A DNA stretch of 11,769 nucleotides, from NCBI GenBank assembly GCA_026391115.1, contig JAPLER010000007.1, positions 1 to 11,769 of the forward strand. Reading direction: 5' to 3'. Under the pieces are notes generated by a model. It was given only the letters and a program-made list of their open reading frames with translations, made no database searches and was not told the origin of the DNA. The stretch is from Bacteroidota bacterium. GTDB lineage: Bacteria > Bacteroidota > Bacteroidia > Chitinophagales > Chitinophagaceae. Shown piece by piece: positions 5,851 through 11,769 of this stretch (position 1 is its first letter; the number at the start of each line of letters is the position of its first letter). Both the position numbers and the translations under genes were made by a program.

Positions 5851-7113
5851 ATGGATATTATTTATACAATTGGGTGGATAGTTTTAACCCTAGTTTTTAT
5901 TGGATTTTTTGCTGGTTACGAAATTGCTTTTGTAAGCGTAAACCGCTTGAGTATTGAACTTAAGAAAAAACAAGGCAAAAGAAGTGGGATTATTTTGGGC
6001 AAGTTTATGGAACAACCTGCCAAGTTTATTGGTGCTTGTTTGGTAGGTCTAAATATATTCTTGGTTATTTATGGTTTATTGTTTAGCGAATTACTACATA
6101 CATCGCTTTGGAATCCTTTAAAAATAGAAAATCAGTTTGTAAAATTGTTGGTTGATGCTGTGCTGTCAACTTTTGTGGTATTGGTTTTTGGTGAGTTTAT
6201 ACCAAAAGCAATATTTAAAGGAAAGAATGATTCTTTGTTAGCTGCATTTGCATCACTAGCTAATTTCTTTTATAAAATATTGCAACCCTTAGCTGCTTTT
6301 TTTGTTGATGTTGCTGAGTGGATTTTAAAATATTTGTTTAACATAAATGTAAAAAATAAAGCTGAAGCCTTTACCCACGTTGACTTAGAGCATTTCATTA
6401 ATCAAAATCAAGAACAAGCAACTGATAATCCTGAACATAGTAAAGAGTTGTTGAAAAATGCAATGAGTTTGCCTACAATTAAAATAAGAGAATGTTTAGT
6501 GCCTCGTAAAGAAATTGAAGGCGTAGATGTAAATACTACAATAGAAGAAATAAAACAACATTTTATTTACACAAAGTTGAGTAAGTTAATTGTGTATGAT
6601 GATAGTATTGATGAGATAAAAGGCTATGTACATCAGTTAGATTTATTTAAAAAACCAGCAACACTAAAAGAAATTTTATTGCCCATTCCTGTTGTGCCAG
6701 AGAGTATGGCTGCAGCCGATTTGATTAATAAATTTAGTAAAGAAAGAAAAAGCATTGCTTGGGTTGTAGATGAGTTTGGCGGCACCGCAGGTATTATTAC
6801 AATGGAAGATTTATTGGAAGAAATTTTTGGTGAAATAAAAGATGAACACGATGTTGAAGAGTTTGTAGAAAAACAAATTAGCCAAACAGATTTTATTTTT
6901 AGTGGTAGATTAGAGTTAGATTATTTAAGAGAAAACTTTGGACTTACATTTCCTGAAGATACAGAAGCAGAAACATTGAGTGGTTACATTATTTCAAAAC
7001 ACGAAACGATACCACAACCCAAAGAAACTATTATAGCAGACAATTATCAATTCGATATTTTAAACGTGAGTGATACCAGAATTGAAATGGTAAAAATGAA
7101 AGTATTGAGATAA
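5851..7113 (+). CDS. CNNM/CBS/CorC-type membrane protein (HlyC/CorC family)
   Basis: This 420-residue protein has the layout of the hemolysin/CorC family. An N-terminal CNNM (DUF21) membrane domain spans residues 1 to about 165, with hydrophobic segments near 5-30, 58-80, 97-118 and 128-153 and the signature GEFIPK (114-119). Two CBS motifs follow (about 212-262 and 275-332), the second ending in DEFGGTAGIITMEDLLEEIFGE. A C-terminal CorC_HlyC domain occupies about 345-418 (SGRLELDYL, AETLSGYI). Relatives are inner-membrane proteins linked to Mg2+/Co2+ homeostasis or efflux, with CBS domains that sense adenine nucleotides. The Bacteroidota gliding protein GldE belongs to the same family, but no gldD lies nearby, so that name is not justified. 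The hemolysin label is historical. The gene is 92 bases after asnS on the same strand and 62 bases before the DUF4197 gene. Confidence 0.9.
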   Translation: MDIIYTIGWIVLTLVFIGFFAGYEIAFVSVNRLSIELKKKQGKRSGIILGKFMEQPAKFIGACLVGLNIFLVIYGLLFSELLHTSLWNPLKIENQFVKLLVDAVLSTFVVLVFGEFIPKAIFKGKNDSLLAAFASLANFFYKILQPLAAFFVDVAEWILKYLFNINVKNKAEAFTHVDLEHFINQNQEQATDNPEHSKELLKNAMSLPTIKIRECLVPRKEIEGVDVNTTIEEIKQHFIYTKLSKLIVYDDSIDEIKGYVHQLDLFKKPATLKEILLPIPVVPESMAAADLINKFSKERKSIAWVVDEFGGTAGIITMEDLLEEIFGEIKDEHDVEEFVEKQISQTDFIFSGRLELDYLRENFGLTFPEDTEAETLSGYIISKHETIPQPKETIIADNYQFDILNVSDTRIEMVKMKVLR

Positions 7114-7175
7114 GTTATACAAATAATACAGATGCAAAACTTGCACTTTCGCAACAAGCATTTTAAAATAAAATT

Positions 7176-7901
7176 ATGAAAATAAAATCTTTAATAGTTG
7201 GTTTGTTTTGTTTACTAACCATCACATCTTGCGATACATTAAAACAAATTGGTAGCGACTTATTAAAACCATCTAACTTGGAAATGGCATTGGGCTTAAA
7301 AGAAGCATTAAACCAAGGCTTGTTTAAAACTTTTGATGCTTATAGTAATCCAGCAAGCAATCCTGCATTGGCTTTTGCATTTCCAAATGATGCACAAAAA
7401 ATAATCAACCTTGCTAACCAAGCAGGTTTAGGAAGTATTATAAAACCTATTAACGATAAATTTAATAAAGCCATTGCCAACTCTTTTTCAGCAGCAAAAC
7501 CCATTTTTTTAAATGCAGTAAAAAGTATGAACATTAGCGATGTTGCCAATATTTTAATTACAGATAATACACACGCTGCAACAGATTATTTTAGAACAAC
7601 AACTAACACAGCGTTGATGAATGCCTTTAGACCAATTATTGATAGCACAATAAATGTTGAAGGTGCTAACAAAGAGTGGAAAAAAATAGCAAGCATTGTA
7701 AACAATATTCCTTTTAGTAGTTTTAAAGTAGAAAATAGTTTAACTGATTTTGTAGCTGCACGTGCTGTAGAAGGTATGTATAATATGGTTGCTGAAGAAG
7801 AAAAAAATATTAGAACAAACCTAAACTTTCGTAAATCTGATTTAACAAAAAAAGTGTTTAACTATGCCGATGAAGAGTTGAAAAAAAGGGCTGTTAAATA
7901 G
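7176..7901 (+). CDS. DUF4197 family lipoprotein
   Basis: This 241-residue protein begins with a lipoprotein signal: MKIKSLIVGLFCLL followed by the lipobox ITSC with the lipidated cysteine at C19. The remainder matches DUF4197 as I know it: GLKEALNQGL, FPNDAQKI, FNKAIANSFSAAKPIF, ISDVANILI, AATDYFRTTTNTALMNAFRPIID, a region of short helices, then GMYNMVAEEEKNIR and a terminal SDLTKKVF. It is therefore an all-helical periplasmic protein anchored to a membrane; no activity is established for the family. Whether it sits on the inner or outer membrane cannot be settled, since sorting rules differ in Bacteroidota. It is the last gene of the plus-strand run, and its stop codon is a single base from the stop of the convergent recN, leaving no room for a terminator outside the coding regions. 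Confidence 0.9.
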   Translation: MKIKSLIVGLFCLLTITSCDTLKQIGSDLLKPSNLEMALGLKEALNQGLFKTFDAYSNPASNPALAFAFPNDAQKIINLANQAGLGSIIKPINDKFNKAIANSFSAAKPIFLNAVKSMNISDVANILITDNTHAATDYFRTTTNTALMNAFRPIIDSTINVEGANKEWKKIASIVNNIPFSSFKVENSLTDFVAARAVEGMYNMVAEEEKNIRTNLNFRKSDLTKKVFNYADEELKKRAVK

Positions 7902-7902
7902 T

Positions 7903-9555
7903 TTATAGCATCATTTCCTTAGCACTTGCAATAGCTGTATTTGTTGGGTTTTCGCCACTTAGCATTTTTGCAATTGCAGTTATACGTTCTTCGTTATTTA
8001 AAACTTTAATATTCGTTTTTACTTTTTCGCTTGTAGCATTTTTATATACAAATAAATGCTGGCTTGCTTTTGCAGCAATTTGTGGTTGGTGTGTAATACA
8101 AATAATTTGACGATTGTTTGAAAGTTGTTTCATTATAATGCCAACTTGTTTTGCAGCCTCGCCACTAATACCTGTATCTATTTCATCAAAAATTAAAGTA
8201 GGTAAATCTATTTTTTGTGCTACTAAATATTTTATGCAAAGCATTAACCTGCTTAACTCTCCCCCACTTGCTACTTTTCTTATAGGTTCAAATTTGTTGC
8301 TTTTATTGGCATCAAATAAAAATGAAATTTCATCTTTACCAAACTGGTTTAAAGTACATTCTTTTACATCAACCTTTAATTGAGCATTGGGCATACCCAC
8401 TTTGAATAGTAACTCATTTACTTGTTTTGCAAAAGGTAATGATTGTTTTTGTCTATTATTTGAAATACTTACTGCCAAAGCATTTGCTTGTTTTAATAAA
8501 GCACTTACTTCTTTTTCTTTTTTTAAAATAGCAGTATCAATATTTAATACAGCTTGTAGTTTTTGTTCAAGTTCGGTTTGAATGGCTATAAGTTCGTTTG
8601 TGGTTTGCACATTGTGCTTTTTCAATAATTTATAACCAAGCGATATTTTATCATTAATAATGTTAATTCTATTTTCATCGTAAACAATATCATCATTCAA
8701 AGTTTCTACTTCGCCAGCAATATCAAGCAATTCAATATTGGCAATTTGTAAACGCTCAATAATTGTTTTAATATTGGTGTGATAACTTGAATAAGATTGC
8801 AGCTGATTGATTAATTGTTTTATTGTTTGAACAATGGGCTGCTCACTTTCCTTTAAATCAAAATAAACTTTGCTAAGTGTTGTTTTAATGCCTTCGCTAT
8901 TGCTCAACATTTTCAACTCTGCATCCAAGTCTTCCAATTCATTTTCTTTTAAACTCAACTCATTCAATTCATCAAATAAAAATTGGTTATAGTCAAGTTC
9001 TTTTTGAAAATTTTGCTTTTGTAGTTGTAAAGCTTGCAACTCTTTTTTACAATCAATAAATTGCTTATAAACTTGTTTGTATTCAGCTAACAAAATATTG
9101 TTATCTGCAAGAGCATCTATTACTTCTCTCTGAAAATCATCATTGCCCAATTCAAGTGTATCAAACTGTTGGTGCAAATCAACCAATAAACTAGTAAGTT
9201 GTTTTAGTTGTTGCAATGTAGCAGGTGTGTCGTTTATAAAAGCCCTGCTTTTACCATTACTTGCAATTTCTCTTCTAATAATTAATTCGTTGTTATTGTC
9301 CAATTCATTTTCAAATAAAAAAGAAATAACTGCCTGTTTTTTATCAATACTAAAAACACCCTCAATAAAACATTTTTTAGTAGCATCAATCAAAACATTA
9401 CTATCTGCACGTTCACCAAGTATTAAACTCAAAGCACCCATAACAATACTTTTACCAGCACCTGTTTCGCCAGTAATAATATTCAACGCCGATGAAAACT
9501 GAATATCAATTTCATCTATGATAGCATAGTTTTGTATGTGTAGATGTTGTAACAA
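7903..9555 (-). CDS. recN: DNA repair protein RecN
   Basis: This 550-residue SMC-like ATPase acts in the repair of double-strand breaks, holding or bridging DNA ends during RecA-dependent recombination. The N-terminal nucleotide-binding half has the Walker A motif GETGAGKS (29-36) with K35. A long coiled coil rich in Leu, Glu, Gln and Lys follows (about 150-370). The C-terminal half carries the ABC signature SGGELSR (from S430), the Walker B LIFDEIDTGISGE with D457 and E458, and the switch histidine in THQPQIAAKA. Length is normal for the family and all ATPase motifs are present. The ATG at 9555 aligns with the usual MLxxLxIxNYAIID beginning. It follows the DUF5522 stop by one base, so it is the distal gene of a trmB-DUF5522-recN operon. 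Its 3' end abuts the convergent DUF4197 gene. No LexA-type operator was recognised in front of it. Confidence 0.97.
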   Translation of the reverse strand: MLQHLHIQNYAIIDEIDIQFSSALNIITGETGAGKSIVMGALSLILGERADSNVLIDATKKCFIEGVFSIDKKQAVISFLFENELDNNNELIIRREIASNGKSRAFINDTPATLQQLKQLTSLLVDLHQQFDTLELGNDDFQREVIDALADNNILLAEYKQVYKQFIDCKKELQALQLQKQNFQKELDYNQFLFDELNELSLKENELEDLDAELKMLSNSEGIKTTLSKVYFDLKESEQPIVQTIKQLINQLQSYSSYHTNIKTIIERLQIANIELLDIAGEVETLNDDIVYDENRINIINDKISLGYKLLKKHNVQTTNELIAIQTELEQKLQAVLNIDTAILKKEKEVSALLKQANALAVSISNNRQKQSLPFAKQVNELLFKVGMPNAQLKVDVKECTLNQFGKDEISFLFDANKSNKFEPIRKVASGGELSRLMLCIKYLVAQKIDLPTLIFDEIDTGISGEAAKQVGIIMKQLSNNRQIICITHQPQIAAKASQHLFVYKNATSEKVKTNIKVLNNEERITAIAKMLSGENPTNTAIASAKEMML

Positions 9556-9556
9556 A

Positions 9557-9760
9557 TTAATTGGTTTTAATTACTTCTCTGTTTCTTAGCAATTCACTTC
9601 TCTTTGGCTCAAGCACATTTTTATAGTCATAAGGACAATGCTTGCAGCCATTGCCACAGCAATAGCCACGCTGCAGTAAATACTCAGCAGTAAAAACAAT
9701 AAAGCCATCACTGTTGGTATAATACTCTTCTATTTCATCATCCTTATACTTCTTGTTCAT
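9557..9760 (-). CDS. DUF5522 family Cys-rich mini-protein
   Basis: This encodes a 67-residue cytoplasmic protein. The core is GFIVFTAEYLLQRGYCCGNGCKHCPYDY, which I recognise as DUF5522, with cysteines C34, C35, C39 and C42 close together. Such clustering suggests a bound metal or an iron-sulphur site, but this is inference; no function is established that I know of. The N-terminus is acidic and tyrosine-rich and the C-terminus is basic. The ATG at 9760 lies within the 3' end of trmB, overlapping it by 17 bases in another frame, and the recN ATG follows its stop after one base. Translation of the three genes is therefore likely coupled. The strict spacing and the motif make this a real gene despite its size. 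A link to tRNA modification or to DNA repair is suggested only by its neighbours. Confidence 0.88.
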   Translation of the reverse strand: MNKKYKDDEIEEYYTNSDGFIVFTAEYLLQRGYCCGNGCKHCPYDYKNVLEPKRSELLRNREVIKTN

Positions 9761-10445
9761 TCAAAATTTCTTTAAGTTGTGCATCCAATTCAATAGGCAA
9801 ATCTGCATCAATTTTAAATTGCAAATAATGTATTTTATTGCTTTGTGCAATATCCAAACTTTCATAATGTGTTTTTATGTAAAGCTCTTGTGGCAAATTT
9901 TGTTGCTTATACAAGTCATCATAATCAACCAACAATTCTAATTTATATAAATCAATAACAGTTTTGGTAAAGTTGTACAAATTTGGGCTATCGGTTTTTA
10001 AATGCACCAAACCTCCTTTTTGTAAAATGTTTTTGTACAACCTTAAAAACTTAGGATGTGTTAAACGCTTTTTTAGTTTGCTAAACCTAAGTTGTGGATC
10101 AGGAAAAGTAATCCAGATTTCTGCCACTTCATCAGGCACAAAATAGTTTTCAATTTTATCAATCTCTGCTCTCAAAAAAGCAACGTTATTCAATCCTTCC
10201 TGCAAACAGGTTTTGGCACCACGCCAAATTCTATTGCCTTTAATATCTATGCCTATAAAATTTCTATCATTATATATTCTGCCCAAACCCACGCTATATT
10301 CACCTTTACCACAAGCCAATTCAAGTGTTATGGAATTGTTATTTTTAAAATATTCATTCCACTTTCCTTTCTTAGATGTGTCGTGTTGAAACACATTACT
10401 AAATGTTTCAATCTCGGCAAATCGTATTAATTTTTTCATTCCCAT
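9744..10445 (-). CDS. trmB: tRNA (guanine-N7-)-methyltransferase
   Basis: This 233-residue class I S-adenosylmethionine methyltransferase forms 7-methylguanosine, usually at position 46 of the tRNA variable loop. The SAM-binding motif is LELACGKGEY (41-50), motif II is GIDIKGNR (65-72), and the characteristic active-site stretch EIWITFPDPQ lies at 109-118. KKRLTHPKFLRLYKNIL and GGLVHLKTDSPNLY follow, as in TrmB. I place the start at the ATG at 10445 (MGMKKLIRFAEI), which matches the usual beginning of Bacteroidota TrmB. The frame is open to a TTG at 10475, but that extension would add a non-family N-terminus. The next ATG (10439) is two codons in and equally possible. Its 3' end overlaps the start of DUF5522 by 17 bases. 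It appears to be the first gene of the operon and diverges from secA. Confidence 0.95.
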   Translation of the reverse strand: MGMKKLIRFAEIETFSNVFQHDTSKKGKWNEYFKNNNSITLELACGKGEYSVGLGRIYNDRNFIGIDIKGNRIWRGAKTCLQEGLNNVAFLRAEIDKIENYFVPDEVAEIWITFPDPQLRFSKLKKRLTHPKFLRLYKNILQKGGLVHLKTDSPNLYNFTKTVIDLYKLELLVDYDDLYKQQNLPQELYIKTHYESLDIAQSNKIHYLQFKIDADLPIELDAQLKEILNEQEV

Positions 10446-10490
10446 ATTGCTGCAAAAAAAGATGTTTACTTTCAATTAAAATCAATTTAG

Positions 10491-10519
10491 CAAACCTTAT
10501 TTCTACTACTTTTGGCAAC
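10491..10519 (-). promoter_or_regulatory. Possible promoter for the trmB-DUF5522-recN operon
   Basis: On the minus strand GTTG (10519-10516) is followed after 17 bases by AAGGTTTG (10498-10491), one mismatch from TAnnTTTG. It would start transcription about 40 bases before the trmB ATG at 10445. Tentative, from pattern only. Confidence 0.35.
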
Positions 10520-10570
10520 TTCTTTAATCAAGTGCTGACAATGTGGCTAATAAATGTTTTCAGCATTTTA

Positions 10571-10603
10571 TTTGAATGAAAGTAACTCTTCAAAAAATCT
10601 TTG
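10571..10603 (+). promoter_or_regulatory. Possible promoter for secA
   Basis: TTTG (10571-10574) is followed after 21 bases by AATCTTTG (10596-10603), one mismatch from the -7 consensus. This gives a leader of about 35 bases before the secA ATG at 10645. An exact -7 box, TACTTTTG, also occurs farther upstream at 10507-10514 but lacks a good -33 element and would leave a leader of about 130 bases. Confidence 0.35.
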
Positions 10604-10644
10604 CTTCGTGGCTTTTGTTGTCTCGTTGCGTGAAATAAATATAT

Positions 10645-11769
10645 ATGTTAAAATTTTTAAGTAAACTGATTGGTGGTAACAAAAGCGAAAAAGATGTAGC
10701 TAAAATTAGACCCATTGTAGAAAAAGTAAATAGCTTCTTTCTGCAATATCAAAATATTGATAACAATGCTTTAAGAAGTAAAACGCAAGAGTTTAAACAA
10801 CGCATTGCCGAGCATTTAAAAGATATTGATGCACAAATTTTAGAAAAGAAAAATGCAGCCGATGCTTTAGAAGCTAGCGATTTTCATAATAAAGATATCA
10901 TTTATCAAGAAGTTGATAAATTGAAAAAAGATAGAGATGCTAAAATTGAAGAGGCATTAGAAATGATTTTGCCAGAAGCTTTTGCTGTGGTAAAAGAAAC
11001 TGCTCGTCGTTTTACAACAAATACAGAAATTGTATCTATTGCAACACAATTGGATAGAGATTTAAGTGTAAAGAAAGACTATATCAGAATTGAAGGAGAT
11101 AATGCCATTTTCAAAAATACTTGGACTGCTGCTGGTGGACAAGTAACCTGGAATATGGTGCATTATGATGTGCAATTGATTGGTGGTGCTGTTTTACATA
11201 GTGGTAAAATTGCTGAAATGAGTACGGGTGAAGGTAAAACTTTGGTTTCTACTTTGCCTGCATACTTAAATGCTTTAGCTGGCGAGGGTGTACATATTGT
11301 AACTGTGAATGATTATTTGGCAAGACGTGATGGAGAATGGAATGGAACTCTTTTTGAGTGGTTGGGCTTAACTGTTGACTGTATTGACAAACACCAACCT
11401 AATAGCGAAGAAAGACGCAAAGCATATTTAGCAGATATTACTTATGGTACCAATAACGAATTTGGTTTCGATTATTTGCGTGATAATATGGTGCATAATC
11501 CAGATGAAATGGTGCAACGCAAACACCATTTTGCAATGGTGGATGAGGTGGATAGTGTATTGATTGATGATGCCAGAACGCCTTTAATTATTAGTGGTCC
11601 AATTGGTAAGCAAGATAATGTTGAACAGTTTTTTGAATTAAAACCAAGGATTGAAAAATTGGTGGATGCTCAAAAACGTGCTGTAAATGGATTTTTAACT
11701 GAGGCTAAAAAGAAAATAGCTGAAGGAAATGATGATCCTAAAGATGGTGGCTTGGCTTTATTTAGAGCA
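10645..11769 (+). CDS. secA: Preprotein translocase ATPase SecA, N-terminal part (3' end outside window)
   Basis: From the ATG at 10645 the frame is open for 375 codons to the window edge. It gives the N-terminal third of SecA, the ATPase that drives preproteins through SecYEG. Visible are the start MLKFLSKLIGG, the Q-motif region ending VQLIGGAVLHSGKIAEM, Walker A STGEGKT (193-199, K198), HIVTVNDYLARRDGEW, ITYGTNNEFGFDYLRDNM and Walker B MVDEVDSVLIDDARTPLIIS. The lysine of Walker A is at 198 rather than about 108 as in E. coli; most of the difference is a charged helical insertion (about residues 57-115) before the ETARRF segment. Such an insertion is, to my knowledge, usual in Bacteroidota SecA, giving proteins above 1,000 residues. 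The later two-helix finger and the C-terminal zinc motif lie outside the window. Confidence 0.97.
   Translation, partial: MLKFLSKLIGGNKSEKDVAKIRPIVEKVNSFFLQYQNIDNNALRSKTQEFKQRIAEHLKDIDAQILEKKNAADALEASDFHNKDIIYQEVDKLKKDRDAKIEEALEMILPEAFAVVKETARRFTTNTEIVSIATQLDRDLSVKKDYIRIEGDNAIFKNTWTAAGGQVTWNMVHYDVQLIGGAVLHSGKIAEMSTGEGKTLVSTLPAYLNALAGEGVHIVTVNDYLARRDGEWNGTLFEWLGLTVDCIDKHQPNSEERRKAYLADITYGTNNEFGFDYLRDNMVHNPDEMVQRKHHFAMVDEVDSVLIDDARTPLIISGPIGKQDNVEQFFELKPRIEKLVDAQKRAVNGFLTEAKKKIAEGNDDPKDGGLALFRA

Noticed and set aside
9143..9502. A 119-codon open frame on the plus strand inside recN
   Set aside because: It is antisense to a conserved recN coding region, has no family features, and its Ser/Leu/Phe-rich composition is what antisense of this low-GC coding sequence gives.
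10092..10430. A 112-codon open frame on the plus strand inside trmB
   Set aside because: Antisense shadow of trmB; the conserved methyltransferase motifs on the other strand explain the sequence.
10446..10644. Small gene or RNA between trmB and secA
   Set aside because: No open frame with a start and no stable hairpin or tRNA-like fold was seen; the gap is adequately explained by two divergent promoters.

Overview
The window reads as ordinary chromosome from a low-GC member of the Bacteroidota, probably close to the Chitinophagaceae. The evidence is protein style (KatG, an AsnS of about 480 residues, a SecA with a long N-terminal insertion, small DUF5522 and DUF4197 proteins), A/T-rich leaders mostly without Shine-Dalgarno sites, and several matches to the Bacteroidota -7 box TAnnTTTG. 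This assignment is inference from the sequence alone. No insertion sequence, CRISPR array, rRNA, tRNA or phage gene was found.

Layout, left to right. The 3' end of katG (+, 1-342) converges on a small CxxC membrane protein and an outer-membrane barrel protein (-, 428-1458), with a near-perfect bidirectional terminator between them. Next on the minus strand come the C-terminal half of a split transketolase (1612-2577) and an exported FKBP-type peptidyl-prolyl isomerase (2664-3386). A lone hypothetical gene (+, about 3632-4120) has a good promoter of its own. It is followed on the plus strand by asnS (4307-5758), a CNNM/CBS/CorC membrane protein (5851-7113) and a DUF4197 lipoprotein (7176-7901). 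This run meets recN head-on with a single base between the stop codons. On the minus strand trmB, a DUF5522 Cys-rich mini-protein and recN form a tight operon (10445 down to 7903). A divergent intergenic region leads to the 5' part of secA (+, 10645 to the window end).

Most genes are housekeeping: translation (asnS, trmB), secretion and envelope (secA, FKBP, barrel, lipoprotein), DNA repair (recN), oxidative defence (katG) and the pentose phosphate pathway (transketolase half). I do not see a convincing new multi-gene system. The features most worth a second look are two four-copy 7-bp tandem arrays placed directly before the start codons of the transketolase half and asnS (with an inverted degenerate copy in the asnS leader), the transketolase C-half without its partner beside it, the unassigned CxxC membrane mini-protein, the DUF5522 gene locked between trmB and recN, and the isolated unknown gene at 3632-4120.
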